Source: Nostocales cyanobacterium
GTDB taxonomy: Bacteria; Cyanobacteriota; Cyanobacteriia; Cyanobacteriales; Nostocaceae
NCBI GenBank assembly: GCA_004292695.1
Contig: RDXV01000016.1
Span: 1 to 64,000 of the forward strand
Reading direction: 5' to 3'
Length of the DNA: 64,000 bases
Positions 47,032 through 56,773 of this stretch are shown here, piece after piece. Position 1 is the first letter of the stretch. Every line of letters begins with the position of its first letter. The notes beneath the pieces were generated by a model. The model ran no database searches and was not told where the DNA came from. It saw only the letters and a list, made by a program, of their open reading frames with translations. A program made the translations under genes and the position numbers.

Positions 47032-47124
47032 TTGGTAGCAACTTTTCTATTATAACCTATTTTTCTATTTTGGCAACAGGTAGAGGAAAAATTTTTTCTG
47101 CACCTTCAAAAAAGCAGACTTTGA

Positions 47125-47994
47125 TTAAGACAAACATCTAATACCAGTTTCTAAACCCTCACAAACCCCTGTTAAAAAATCTAGATCAAGACTAGAAATA
47201 GTATCACTCGGCTTATGATAATTAGGATTTCGCAGAAAAGCCGTATCAGTCACCATCATAGCCGGATAACCTTGATCCCAAAAAGGAGCATGATCACTAA
47301 GCCTAGTTTGTGGAACAAACAAACCCCGGTTAGGAGTAGTCAACCATTGACTAGCAACCCCAACCTTACTCATATTGCGGCTAAGACTGATTAAATCACC
47401 CAAAGTTCGTAAATTGCCAATTAAACCAATAAAATCACCACGATTAGGGTAAATTTTATCTAAAAAAGCGGGATAATGTTGTGAACCAGGAGTAGAGTCT
47501 TTATAACCCAACATTTCTAAAGACATCATCAAGCGTAAACGTTGCCCTTGTTTGTGCAACAAAGCAGCATAATCAGCACTACCCAACAAACCATACTCCT
47601 CCATATCAAAAGCCACAAGCCTCACTGGGTATTTAGCTGGGTTTTCGGCGAAACTTTTAGCAAATTCTAATAATACAGCCACACCAGTAGCATTATCATC
47701 AGCGGCTACAGTTCCAGGAACACCATCATAATGAGCGCCAATTAAGATTATTGGTAAATTTGGTAAATTTGGTAAATTACTCTTTTGTTGTCTGGGCTGG
47801 GCGGGTAAATTTAAAATCAAGTTATTAAATTTTTGGCTACCCACATTAAAGGTGTGGATTTCCACACTTCCCCATTGTGCGAACTGTTGGCGGATGTACT
47901 CTTGTACAAAGAAATGTCCAGCACTGGCTATATAAGGATCTCGTTCCCGTGCTATTTCTTGAAGATGATTTAGCAATCGTTGTTTTAAAGTCAA
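47125..47994 (-). CDS. M28-family zinc aminopeptidase
   Basis: This is a di-zinc exopeptidase of the M28 family. The metal and catalytic motifs are ILIGAHYDGVPGTVAADDNATGVAVLLEFA (His and the two Asp residues), DMEEYGLLGSADYA (Glu base and ligand) and TRLSDHAPFWDQGYPAMMVTDTA (Asp/His). It has 289 residues and no obvious signal peptide, so it is probably cytosolic. The ATG at 47992-47994 is followed by a short helical start. It lies beside tRNA-Leu on the same strand but is not functionally linked. Confidence 0.9.
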   Translation of the reverse strand: MTLKQRLLNHLQEIARERDPYIASAGHFFVQEYIRQQFAQWGSVEIHTFNVGSQKFNNLILNLPAQPRQQKSNLPNLPNLPIILIGAHYDGVPGTVAADDNATGVAVLLEFAKSFAENPAKYPVRLVAFDMEEYGLLGSADYAALLHKQGQRLRLMMSLEMLGYKDSTPGSQHYPAFLDKIYPNRGDFIGLIGNLRTLGDLISLSRNMSKVGVASQWLTTPNRGLFVPQTRLSDHAPFWDQGYPAMMVTDTAFLRNPNYHKPSDTISSLDLDFLTGVCEGLETGIRCLS

Positions 47995-48254
47995 AATTGT
48001 AATTAGTAATTGGTAGTTAGGAAAGTAGACAGCAAAAACTTAAATTTTTCCTGATGATTAATGAATAATAACTACTGACTAGCCGCCGCAAATGCTATCC
48101 TAGTTTGGCAAGTGGCAGCTAAAGTTAAAATTTCTCTCGATGATGATAATTATACCATTGGGCGGTTTTCATCATTCGGTGGTTACTTATCAGCAATGCT
48201 GACCAATCGTAATATATATATGTAGTAACATAAGCAACAGGAGAAAAAAAACGC

Positions 48255-50326
48255 ATGGGCAAAGTAGTCGGCATAGACTTGGGTACAACCAACTCAGTAG
48301 TCGCCGTGATGGAGGGTGGCAAGCCGGTGGTAATTGCCAATGCTGAAGGTATGCGAACTACCCCCTCTGTCGTTGGCTTTAGCAAGGAAGGCGAACGGGT
48401 AGTTGGGCAAATGGCCAGAAGGCAAACGGTTCTGAATCCCCAAAATACCTTTTTTGGTGTTAAACGCTTTATTGGCCGTCGGTATGCCGAACTGAACCCC
48501 GACTCAAAACGTGTACCCTACACCATCCGTAAGGATGACATGGGCAATATTAAAACTGTTTGTCCCCGCTTAAATAAAGAATTTGCCCCAGAAGAAATTT
48601 CCGCAATGGTGCTGAAGAAATTAGCCGATGACGCTAGTCGTTATTTGGGTGAACCTGTCACCGGTGCGGTAATTACTGTTCCTGCTTATTTTAATGATTC
48701 TCAACGCCAAGCTACCCGTGATGCTGGGAGAATAGCCGGGTTAGATGTACTGAGAATTTTAAATGAACCTACAGCCGCATCCCTCGCCTACGGATTAGAA
48801 CGCGGTGATGTAGCTACTATTTTAGTATTTGACTTAGGTGGTGGGACCTTTTAGAAGTCGGTGATGGCATTTTTGAAGTAAAATCCACCAGTGGAGATAC
48901 TCAGTTAGGTGGTAATGATTTTGATCAAAAAATAGTAGATTGGTTAGCGGCACAGTTTTTAGAAGCTGAAGGTGTAGATTTAAGACGCGATCGCCAGGCA
49001 TTACAACGGTTAATGGAAGCCGCAGAAAAAGCTAAAATCGAACTTTCCGCCGTTAGCGTTACAGATATTAACCTCCCCTTCATCACCGCTACTGAGGATG
49101 GACCCAAACACCTGGAAACTCGCCTCACCCGTTCCCAGTTTGAAGGTTTATGTACAGATTTAATCAGCCGTATTCGCATACCCGTAAAAAGAGCCTTAAA
49201 AGATGCCGGACTATCCCCTGTAGACATTGAAGAAGTTGTATTAGTGGGCGGTTCTACGAGAATGCCAATGGTTAAACAACTTGTAGAAGATTTAATCGGT
49301 ATTGAACCCAGCGAAAATGTTAACCCTGACGAAGTAGTAGCGGTAGGTGCAGCCATTCAAGCCGGTATTCTCGCCAGAGAAATGAAAGATGTACTCTTGT
49401 TAGATGTGACACCCCTATCATTGGGTTTAGAAACCATTGGTGGTGTGATGAAAAAATTGATTCCTCGCAATACAACCATCCCCGTTAGACGTTCTGATAT
49501 TTTTTCCACCTCTGAAAATAACCAAAATAGCGTAGAAATTCACGTTGTCCAAGGGGAAAGGGAAATGGCCGCCGATAACAAATCCTTGGGGCGGTTTAAA
49601 TTATATGGTATTCCCCCAGCCCCTAGAGGCATTCCCCAAATTCAAGTAGCTTTTGATATAGATGCTAATGGGATTTTACAGGTAACAGCTTTAGATCGGA
49701 CAACAGGCCGAGAACAGAGTATTACTATTCAAGGTGCATCTACTTTAAGTGAATCAGAAATTAATAGAATGATTCAAGATGCCCAAAAATTTGCAGATGT
49801 TGACAGACAAAGGAAAGAAAGGGTAGAAAAACGCACCCGTTCCGAAGCGTTAATTTTACAAGCAGAAAGACAACTGAGGGAAGTAGCCTTAGAAATGGGA
49901 ATGCAGTTTGCCCGCAACCGTCGTCAACGCATTGATAATATCTGTCGGGAACTCAGAGAAAGTTTAAAAGCAGATGATGATCGGGGTATAGATCAGGCTT
50001 ACTCTGATTTACAAGACGCTTTATATGAACTAAACCGGGAAGTGCGGGAATATTACGCTGAAGATGAGGATGAGGACTTATTTGGTGCGATCCGTGACAT
50101 CTTTACAGGGGATAAAGAAAAAGATTATTACAGAGAAGGTTATCGAGAAAGAGATAACTATAACCGAGACTACAGCAGAGACAACAGTCGAGATTATGAT
50201 CGTAGTTATGATCGTGATCGTGATCGTGGTTATGGTCGTGATCGTTCAACCTATGATAGTCCACCACCACGCCGTAGTCGCCCCAGTTATCAGGATAATT
50301 GGGATGATGATGATGATTGGTTGTAA
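48255..50326 (+). pseudogene. dnaK: dnaK, frameshifted by an apparent 13-bp deletion
   Basis: The first frame (48255-48854) encodes the Hsp70 N terminus, from [19 protein letters not shown] to VFDLGGGTF, then meets TAG. The reading continues in another frame from 48851 ([13 protein letters not shown]) to 50326, through [13 protein letters not shown], the substrate-binding domain and an Arg/Asp/Tyr-rich tail (residues after about 600). Compared with Hsp70s, the residues between GGGTF and LEV (DVSI) are gone: about 13 bp are missing, with TTT at both edges. Restored, the protein would be about 690 residues, a DnaK1-like length. AGGAG lies 12 bp before the ATG. The break may be real decay or a sequence error. 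dnaJ follows. Confidence 0.85.
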
Positions 50327-50373
50327 AAGGGGAGAACAAGGAGATCAAGGAGTCAGGATGAAAATATTTATCT

Positions 50374-50430
50374 TATTCCCTATTCCCTATTCCCTATTCC
50401 CTATTCCCTATTCCCTATTCCCTATTCCCT
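50374..50430. repeat. TTCCCTA tandem array between dnaK and dnaJ
   Basis: About eight perfect TTCCCTA heptamers lie in the 124-bp spacer between the two chaperone genes. The same heptamer occurs at about 2.04, 19.4 and (inverted) 53.2 kb. Confidence 0.9.
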
Positions 50431-50450
50431 TCTTTAACTGATAACTGACT

Positions 50451-51446
50451 ATGCAAAACTTGCAGAATTTCCGCGATTATTATGAGATTTTGGGAGTTAA
50501 CAAGGATGCTTCCAGCGAAGAAATTAAAAAGGTTTATCGTCGTTTAGCTAGACAATATCATCCTGATCTCAATCCTGGTAATAAAGAGGCTGAGGAAAAA
50601 TTTAAAGTTGTTGGTGAAGCTTACGAGATTCTTTCTGATCCTAGTCGGCGATCGCACTATGACCAGTTTAGCCGTTATTGGAAACAAAAAGGTTTTACTG
50701 GTGGTAAACAAACCCCAAAACCCAAAGGTTGGGGAGAACCAAGGACAAATGGTCGCTCTAACCAAAATGTAGATCCCGGCGAATTTCCTGATTTTGAAAG
50801 TTTTATTAATCAAGTTATTGGTGTTAGTAGTCGTAAAGAAACCAAAAAACCACCCACTACAACAACTAACAGCGATCCATTTAGCACTCCTAGAAGTAAA
50901 GTTGCTTATACAGTTAATACTCCACCCCGTACACCTCGCAGGGATATAGAGGCGAGATTAACTTTACCTTTGGAAAAAGCCTATCAAGGTGGTAATGAAA
51001 GAATACGTTTAGAGGATGGGCGATCGCTCGAAGTCACTATGCCTCCTGCTATGGTGACAGGTCAAACTATACGCTTGCGAAATCAAGGTATAGGTGGGGG
51101 TGATTTATACTTAAAAATTACCGTTGAACCCCATCCGTTATTTAAACTAGAAGGTGCTAACATTTTCTGTCAAATTCCTGTAACTCCCAGTGAAGCGGTT
51201 TTAGGTGGACAAGTGGAAGCACCTACTTTAGATGGGCCTGTGAAAATGACTATTCCTCCCGCAGTTAGGTCAGGTCAAAGATTTAGATTAGCTAATAAAG
51301 GTTATCCCATTGAAGATGGTAAACGGGGTGATCAATTGGTGGAAGTTCAAATTGTGACACCGAAAAATATTACAGATGAAGAAAGAGAACTTTATGAAAA
51401 ATTGCGGGAAGTTGAAAGTTTTAAACCAAGGGCGGATTTGATTTAA
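50451..51446 (+). CDS. dnaJ: DnaJ-type co-chaperone without zinc finger
   Basis: The J domain (about 8-73) has [32 protein letters not shown] with the HPD motif that stimulates DnaK. A linker rich in Gly, Pro and Thr (80-160) is followed by two beta-sandwich substrate-binding domains ([39 protein letters not shown]). No CxxCxGxG zinc-finger repeats are present, so this is a type II (CbpA-like) protein of 331 residues. It is downstream of the broken dnaK and was presumably its partner. Confidence 0.92.
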   Translation: MQNLQNFRDYYEILGVNKDASSEEIKKVYRRLARQYHPDLNPGNKEAEEKFKVVGEAYEILSDPSRRSHYDQFSRYWKQKGFTGGKQTPKPKGWGEPRTNGRSNQNVDPGEFPDFESFINQVIGVSSRKETKKPPTTTTNSDPFSTPRSKVAYTVNTPPRTPRRDIEARLTLPLEKAYQGGNERIRLEDGRSLEVTMPPAMVTGQTIRLRNQGIGGGDLYLKITVEPHPLFKLEGANIFCQIPVTPSEAVLGGQVEAPTLDGPVKMTIPPAVRSGQRFRLANKGYPIEDGKRGDQLVEVQIVTPKNITDEERELYEKLREVESFKPRADLI

Positions 51447-51450
51447 TTAA

Positions 51451-51508
51451 TAGTCAGAATCATGATTTTTAGGACATCATTCGTAAAGTCAAAAATCAAA
51501 TCTGACTA
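51451..51508. repeat. nested hairpin between dnaJ and the DUF29 gene
   Basis: TAGTCAGA (51451-51458) pairs with TCTGACTA (51501-51508), and inside it TGATTTTT (51463-51470) pairs with AAAAATCA (51491-51498). It resembles the dispersed GTCAGAATCA palindromes of cyanobacteria and may terminate dnaJ transcription. Confidence 0.65.
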
Positions 51509-51559
51509 TGAAATTAATTAGCAATTAATTAGAAATTAACTAATTAGTGAGGGCATATT

Positions 51560-52048
51560 ATGAGTGTATCTCTCTATGAAAAAGACTTTAATTTATGGCT
51601 AGAATTAACAATTAAACAATTAGAAAGCCATGATTTTACAGTCTTAGATACAGTAAATTTGATTGAGGAGTTAAAAGATTTGGGTAAAGCAGAAAAAAAT
51701 GCTTTAGAGAGTAATTTAATGATTTTATTAGCCCATTTATTAAAGCTAAAAATTCAAGCTAATGCCCCAGAAACAATGAAAAATAGTTGGTATAATTCGG
51801 TGATTGAACATCGTAAACGGATCAAAAAACAATTATTAAAAATGCCTTCTCTGAAATCCTATTTACCAGAAATTTTAGCAGATTCCTATGTAGATGGTAA
51901 AGATATTGCTATCAAAGAAGGAAAACTAGCATCTTTTGGAGTTCGTATTCCTGATGAATTTGAATATCCTGATCTATGTCCTTTTACCATTGAGGAAATT
52001 TTAGATGACGAATTTTATGGATCATCTTCATTTAATTTTAGTTCATAA
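51560..52048 (+). CDS. DUF29 family protein
   Basis: The 162-residue protein fits DUF29, a very common family of unknown function in cyanobacteria. Its features are SLYEKDFNLWLELTIKQL at the start, VNLIEELKDLGKAEKNALESNLMILLAHLLKLK, then SWYNSVIEHRKRIKKQLLKMPSL. It is all-helical and soluble. GTGAGGGC precedes the ATG at a proper distance. A remnant of a Uma2 gene follows. DUF29 and Uma2 genes are both multicopy, mobile-looking families in these genomes. Confidence 0.85.
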   Translation: MSVSLYEKDFNLWLELTIKQLESHDFTVLDTVNLIEELKDLGKAEKNALESNLMILLAHLLKLKIQANAPETMKNSWYNSVIEHRKRIKKQLLKMPSLKSYLPEILADSYVDGKDIAIKEGKLASFGVRIPDEFEYPDLCPFTIEEILDDEFYGSSSFNFSS

Positions 52049-52062
52049 TTACAGGGAATTAA

Positions 52063-52248
52063 TATCCAAGGTTTATCTTGGGAGTGCATAATGGTAAATT
52101 ACGTTACTTTACCGCCGAATGTCAGTTAATACTAACACCTGAAGAATATGGTATTCAAGCTCAAGCAGACGCTGAACAGGAACAACAACGTGCTGAACGT
52201 TTAGCAGCTAAATTAGGAGAATTGAATATTGATCTTGATAATTTGTAA
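52063..52248 (+). pseudogene. C-terminal remnant of a Uma2/DUF820 nuclease-like gene
   Basis: An open frame after TAA 52060-52062 encodes LGVHNGKLRYFTAECQ, then LILTPEEYGIQAQADAEQEQQRAERLAAKLGELNIDLD and a stop. That is the typical tail of cyanobacterial Uma2 (PD-(D/E)XK-like) proteins, including the Glu/Gln/Arg coiled repeat. The catalytic N-terminal part is absent. It begins 14 bp after the DUF29 stop. Confidence 0.7.
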
Positions 52249-52325
52249 AATCTCTAATATCTAGCTTCACTACTCAAAGGATTTAAAATATAAAAAACAG
52301 AGTTGAGTAAAAGTGAATCAAAACC

Positions 52326-52871
52326 GTGAGTCAAACTGGGACACAGCCACAAAGCAGTAACACTAAAACATATTACACCCTCTTAGGACTGCATCCCTCA
52401 GCGTCGGTGATTGATATTCGTCGTGCATATCGGGAACTGAGTAAACAGTATCACCCAGACACCACAGAATTACCTGATCATGTTGCTACGGCAAAATTTC
52501 AGCAAATTAACGAGGCCTACGCCACTTTAAGTCATCCAGAGCGCCGTTTAAGTTATGATTTAAAGATTGGTTATTCTCGATTTGGGGTAATTCAAGCACC
52601 AACAGATTTAAACCATTCAGTACATAAACCCTATGATTACTCAAGATCCATGTACCTGGATGCAAGTGATCGCCCTTTATCATCGGGAGAAATATTTGTA
52701 TTATTTGTCTTGGGTTTAACCTTTGTTGGTTGTTTAGTATTGGCGATCGCCATCGCTGCTTTACGTGGTGAACCCTTACAAACCCAAACACCCCAAATAC
52801 CAGCAACTACTCAACATCCAGTTAGCATTTCCCAAAATCACAACCCCCCAACAAACCGCAATTTTTTTTAA
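52326..52871 (+). CDS. J-domain protein with C-terminal membrane helix
   Basis: An N-terminal J domain (about 15-80: YYTLLGLHPSASVIDIRRAYRELSKQYHPDTTEL, HPD motif present) is joined to a Tyr/Ser-rich linker and one transmembrane helix (SSGEIFVLFVLGLTFVGCLVLAIAIAAL, about 117-145), ending in a Pro/Gln/Asn-rich tail. This is a membrane-tethered J protein that would recruit DnaK to a membrane. It is 181 residues with a GTG start. The DUF3143 gene follows after 27 bp. Confidence 0.85.
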   Translation: MSQTGTQPQSSNTKTYYTLLGLHPSASVIDIRRAYRELSKQYHPDTTELPDHVATAKFQQINEAYATLSHPERRLSYDLKIGYSRFGVIQAPTDLNHSVHKPYDYSRSMYLDASDRPLSSGEIFVLFVLGLTFVGCLVLAIAIAALRGEPLQTQTPQIPATTQHPVSISQNHNPPTNRNFF

Positions 52872-52898
52872 TTCTTAATTTTTAATTTTTAATTGCTT

Positions 52899-53165
52899 AT
52901 GCTTCCCTCCCACAAACCCCTATATAGTCACCCTTTGCCACAAATTGAACAATGGTTAAAAGAACAAGGTTGTCAACAAGATGAAAATGAATTACATTGT
53001 TGGCGATTACAAAAAGCCAGTTGGCAAGCAGAAATTTGGCTAGATATTGAACAAATTACCGTTAGATATATCAAAGCAGGTGAAAATGGCCAAGATATTC
53101 AACGTTCCTTTAAATATTCTCTGAGTAGAGAAGATATTCAAGCAGCAATCTTTGCTGGTCCCTAG
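52899..53165 (+). CDS. DUF3143 family protein
   Basis: This is an 88-residue soluble protein: SHPLPQIEQWLKEQGCQQDENELHCWRL then WLDIEQITVRYIKAGENGQDIQRSFKYSLSREDIQAAIF, matching the cyanobacterial/plastid DUF3143 family of unknown function. A TTG at 52893 is in frame, but the ATG at 52899 is preferred. Close linkage after a J-domain gene suggests co-expression; the link is inferred from position. Confidence 0.85.
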   Translation: MLPSHKPLYSHPLPQIEQWLKEQGCQQDENELHCWRLQKASWQAEIWLDIEQITVRYIKAGENGQDIQRSFKYSLSREDIQAAIFAGP

Positions 53166-53187
53166 CTATCATTTATCAGTTGAAGAA

Positions 53188-53361
53188 GGGAATAGGGAAT
53201 AGGGAATAGGGAATAGGGAATAGGGAATAGATGAACTCTTTACTGTCACCTGTCAACTGTCAACTGTCAACTATCAACTATCAACTATCAACTGTCAACT
53301 ATCAACTGTCAACTATCAACTATCAACTATCAACTATCAACTATCAACTGTCACCTGTCAC
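53188..53361. repeat. TAGGGAA array followed by long TCAACTA/TCAACTG array
   Basis: Six TAGGGAA heptamers (the complement of TTCCCTA) at 53188-53230 are followed by about sixteen heptamers of TCAACTA, TCAACTG and TCACCTG type at 53243-53361. The array reaches the stop codon of uppS. It is the longest heptamer array in the window. Confidence 0.92.
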
Positions 53362-54111
53362 CTAAATCTTACCAAACCGCCTTTCTCGTTGTTGATAAGC
53401 ACATAAAGCGCGGTGAAATTCCTTTCTATCAAAATCAGGCCAGAGAGTATCAGTAATATAAATTTCACCATAGGCCATTTGCCAGAGTAAGAAATTAGAT
53501 AAACGCATTTCTCCACTGGTGCGGATTAATAAATCTGGATCTGCTATACCTGCTGTATATAAATGACTCTCAAATAACTCTTCAGAAATTTCCTCTGGTT
53601 TCAAAACACCGGCTTGTACCTTTTGGGCGATCGCCCGACAAGCCTGTAAAATTTCCTGTCTACCACCATAATTAGTAGCAACTGTAAACTTAATACTTTG
53701 ATTATTTTTAGTTGTTTCCATAGAACGGGAAATTTCCGCCTGTAACGCAGTTGGTAAAGCTTTTAAATTACCCACAAATTGAATTTGTACATTTTCCTCC
53801 ACCATTTCCCGCAATTCCTGACGGAGAACCCGCTGAAACAAACCCATCAAAAACTCCACTTCCTCCTGTGGTCTTTTCCAATTCTCCGTAGAAAAAGCAT
53901 AAGCAGTTAAAGCCTTAATTCCCCAATCCTTACAACAGCGAAGTAAATCTTTAAGAGTATCAACACCCCGCTTATGACCCATAATTCTGGGAAGACCTTG
54001 ACGTTTAGCCCATCTACCATTGCCATCCATAATCACCGCAACGTGTTGGGGAAGTAATTCTTGTTGTAAATCAGCAGGTAAATATTGCAGTTCAGAATGT
54101 TGTGTAGTCAT
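53362..54111 (-). CDS. uppS: undecaprenyl diphosphate synthase / isoprenyl transferase
   Basis: This cis-prenyltransferase makes undecaprenyl diphosphate, the lipid carrier for peptidoglycan and glycans. [24 protein letters not shown] (catalytic Asp and the diphosphate-binding region), [13 protein letters not shown] and [24 protein letters not shown] are all present. It is 249 residues. Its ATG overlaps the stop region of cdaA by 4 bp (54108-54111), so the two are translationally coupled, an arrangement common in cyanobacteria. Confidence 0.96.
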   Translation of the reverse strand: MTTQHSELQYLPADLQQELLPQHVAVIMDGNGRWAKRQGLPRIMGHKRGVDTLKDLLRCCKDWGIKALTAYAFSTENWKRPQEEVEFLMGLFQRVLRQELREMVEENVQIQFVGNLKALPTALQAEISRSMETTKNNQSIKFTVATNYGGRQEILQACRAIAQKVQAGVLKPEEISEELFESHLYTAGIADPDLLIRTSGEMRLSNFLLWQMAYGEIYITDTLWPDFDRKEFHRALCAYQQRERRFGKI

Positions 54112-55046
54112 TTTTCGGTCTTATTTTTTTGGCGAGAAACAGACAATGGTAATCTGAGTAAACGTGAAATAAACGTAAGTATGCGACGATTAATTTGAGT
54201 AATCAAACTAAAAATACCAGGTGCGACAGCTTCCCGATCAACAGTGGGGGAAAATCGAGCTTCTAAAGACTCTTTCAGCTTTCTAATGGTCAATGGACGA
54301 TATAAAGTTCCTCGTTCCGCTAGAGAAATAGAACCCGTTTCTTCTGATACAACGACACAGATACAATTTTCGACACGCTCGGTAATTCCCATTGCTGCCC
54401 GATGGCGTGTACCCAGTTGACGAGAAGCGGTACGTCCTGAAAGTGGTAAAATTATACCCGATGAAACAATCCGCGAACCACGAATTAAAGTTGCTCCATC
54501 ATGCAATAAAGTTTTTGGCTGAAAAATTGTCTGTATCAACTCCTTAGAAACTTCTGCATTTAACTTCACTCCAGGTACAGAAAAATCACGCTCATCAATA
54601 GGACCTGAAGTTTCTAGAATTAATAAAGCACCAATCCGATTTTTTGATAGTTCTTTAACCGCATCAACGATTTCATCAATAACACTATCAGATTTAGGAA
54701 CAGCCAAGTGGTTAGGTTGAAATAACTGCCTAAATTCGCCCCTTCCCAGTTGTTCCAAGAAACGGCGAAACTCAGAATGAAGTGCCACAGCCATAGCCAC
54801 AGCACAACCAATTACTAGCTTTTCTAAAACAAAATTGAGTAGAGGTAGTCCTAAAGTACCGCTGAATGCTGAAGCCAGCATTAAAATAATAAATCCCCGT
54901 ACCATCCATAATGTCCGGCGTTCACTAATAATCAGTAAGATCATGTAAGTTAACGCCAGCACTAACAGAATATCCAGAGTCCCAAGCAGCAAGGACTGTG
55001 ACCATCCCAAGTTTGTCGTCAGCCATTGCTTCCACCAATCTCTCAT
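54108..55046 (-). CDS. cdaA: diadenylate cyclase CdaA (c-di-AMP synthase)
   Basis: CdaA makes the second messenger c-di-AMP from two ATP. Three N-terminal transmembrane helices (about 18-95) precede the DAC domain with [20 protein letters not shown] (DGA motif) and [13 protein letters not shown] (RHR motif). It is 312 residues. The C-terminal part (about 240-312) carries a basic tail. It is upstream of uppS with a 4-bp overlap. Regulation is not visible; a TAGTCAT array lies directly upstream. Confidence 0.95.
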   Translation of the reverse strand: MRDWWKQWLTTNLGWSQSLLLGTLDILLVLALTYMILLIISERRTLWMVRGFIILMLASAFSGTLGLPLLNFVLEKLVIGCAVAMAVALHSEFRRFLEQLGRGEFRQLFQPNHLAVPKSDSVIDEIVDAVKELSKNRIGALLILETSGPIDERDFSVPGVKLNAEVSKELIQTIFQPKTLLHDGATLIRGSRIVSSGIILPLSGRTASRQLGTRHRAAMGITERVENCICVVVSEETGSISLAERGTLYRPLTIRKLKESLEARFSPTVDREAVAPGIFSLITQINRRILTFISRLLRLPLSVSRQKNKTEK

Positions 55047-55061
55047 GACATCTGGATTCTA

Positions 55062-55118
55062 ATAGTCATTAGTCATTAGTCATTAGTCATTAGTCATTAG
55101 TCGTTAGTCATTAGTCAC
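55062..55118. repeat. TAGTCAT tandem array upstream of cdaA
   Basis: About eight TAGTCAT heptamers, one with C-to-G change, fill the spacer between lysA and cdaA. A TAGTGACCAATGACC stretch that follows is related. It lies just before the cdaA start codon on its strand, so it may sit in the leader. Confidence 0.88.
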
Positions 55119-55155
55119 TATTATTAGCTAGTGACCAATGACCAAGAACAAGTAA

Positions 55156-56547
55156 CTACTTTAGTCTTTCCGGTAGGCAATCTTGTCGAATTATGTCTTC
55201 ATAAGTTTCCCGTTGCAAAATTAAATTTGCTTCTCCGTTAGCAACTAAAACGGCTGCTGGTCGGGGTAAACGGTTATAGTTAGATGCCATACTGTAATTG
55301 TATGCACCAGTTGCCATAACTACGAGAACATCGCCTGGTTCAGTTTTGGGAAGTTGAGCGTTTTTAATCAGAATATCTCCTGATTCACAATGTTTACCCG
55401 CCACTGTCACTGTTTCTGTCAAAGGAGCGGACATTTTATTAGCCACAACAGTTCGATAAACTGACTGATAAGTAATGGGGCGGGGATTATCGGACATTCC
55501 CCCATCAATGGTTACATAAGTACGAATATCAGGAATGGTTTTAGATGAACCAATAGTGTAAGCTGTAACGCAAGCTGTGGCAATTAGCGATCGCCCTGGT
55601 TCACAAAGAAGTTTAGGTAAAGGTAAGTTTTCCGCTGCACAGGCTGCTTGTACAACTTCACAAATTGCCTTTGACCATTCCTCAATGCTTGGGGGATCAT
55701 CTGATTCTGTATACTTAATCCCTAGTCCACCACCAACATTTAATTCTGTCAGTTCTAAGTTATATTTTTTCGCATCGCGCAACCACTGTACCATCACAGC
55801 CCCCAAATCTCTATGGGGTTGGCGTTCAAAGATTTGTGAGCCAATATGAGCGTGTACACCTAAACATTTTAAACTAGGCTGTTCACTTACATAAGCAAAC
55901 ACTTGATCTAAATCATTAGGATCAAAACCAAATTTACTATCTAAGTGTCCAGTGCGGATATATTCATGGGTATGACATTCAATTCCTGGAGTTAACCGCA
56001 ACATGATTCTAGTTGGTGAATCTGTGGTTGTCAGTTCTACTAAGGTTTTTAACTCATACCAGTTATCAACAACAATAGTACATCCTGATTCGATGGCAAA
56101 AACTAGCTCTTGACGAGATTTATTATTCCCATGTAGATAGATTTTGTTGGCATCTACACCCGCTTGTAGGGCTGTATAAAGCTCACCACCAGATACTACA
56201 TCTATTCCTAGACCTTCTGAGGCAACAATGGCACAAACTGCTAAACAGTTCCAGGCTTTGGAAGCGTATAATACCTGAGATTCACCTTTATAGTATTGTT
56301 TAAAGGTATCTCGATATTGTTGGCAAGCTGTCCGTAAGGTTGCTTCATCCAATATATACAAAGGTGAGCCAAACTGCTGAACTAGGGTTGTGACATCACA
56401 CCCACCTATTTCCAAACAATCTTGATGATTAACTCTGGCAGTTAAGGGTAATAATTCTTGATTAGGAGAAATAGTTAAATCACCATTTCTTGTAGATAAA
56501 TATTGATTGCCAGAAAGTTGAACCTCAACTGGGTGAGTCGCTACCAT
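55156..56547 (-). CDS. lysA: diaminopimelate decarboxylase LysA
   Basis: This PLP enzyme makes lysine from meso-diaminopimelate. VLYASKAWNCLAVCAIV carries the PLP lysine. GVHAHIGSQIFE, NVGGGLGIKY, LLCEPGRSLIATA and the C-terminal CESGDILI and ATGAYNYSMASNYN (substrate Cys/Glu and Tyr) are all there. It is 463 residues, with an N-terminal extension of about 40 residues before the barrel, normal for cyanobacteria. It is co-oriented with cdaA-uppS. Confidence 0.95.
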   Translation of the reverse strand: MVATHPVEVQLSGNQYLSTRNGDLTISPNQELLPLTARVNHQDCLEIGGCDVTTLVQQFGSPLYILDEATLRTACQQYRDTFKQYYKGESQVLYASKAWNCLAVCAIVASEGLGIDVVSGGELYTALQAGVDANKIYLHGNNKSRQELVFAIESGCTIVVDNWYELKTLVELTTTDSPTRIMLRLTPGIECHTHEYIRTGHLDSKFGFDPNDLDQVFAYVSEQPSLKCLGVHAHIGSQIFERQPHRDLGAVMVQWLRDAKKYNLELTELNVGGGLGIKYTESDDPPSIEEWSKAICEVVQAACAAENLPLPKLLCEPGRSLIATACVTAYTIGSSKTIPDIRTYVTIDGGMSDNPRPITYQSVYRTVVANKMSAPLTETVTVAGKHCESGDILIKNAQLPKTEPGDVLVVMATGAYNYSMASNYNRLPRPAAVLVANGEANLILQRETYEDIIRQDCLPERLK

Positions 56548-56628
56548 ATCTAATAAAATTTGTCCTTGTTAAGTTTCTAAAATTTCTCAGCGTGATTTAC
56601 GCTTCCGATTTTCAGTTTACTGCTTTAT

Positions 56629-56771
56629 TGGTCATTGGGCATGGGGCATTGGGCATGGGGCATTGGGCATTGGGCATTGGTAAAAACTCTTTTCCTCCCC
56701 TGCTCCCCCTGCTCCCCCTGCTCCCCCTGCTCCCCCTGCTCCCCCTGCTCCCCCTGCTCCCCCTGCTCCCT
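56629..56771. repeat. GGGCATT and CTCCCCCTG tandem arrays
   Basis: About seven GGGCATT/GGGCATG heptamers (56629-56680) are followed by about eight CTCCCCCTG nonamers (56695-56771), ending just before the rimI ATG. The array makes Pro/Leu-rich spurious frames. Confidence 0.9.
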
Positions 56772-56773
56772 CA

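Noticed and set aside
48125-48385. 86-residue minus-strand frame across the dnaK start
   Set aside because: It overlaps the conserved Hsp70 N terminus in antisense and shows no family features.
50064-50441. 125-residue and His/Asp-rich frames over the 3' end of dnaK
   Set aside because: Out-of-frame readings of the Arg/Asp/Tyr-rich tail and the TTCCCTA array.
53188-53361. CRISPR-like array
   Set aside because: Heptamer units are contiguous with no unique spacers between them, so it is a tandem repeat and not a CRISPR.
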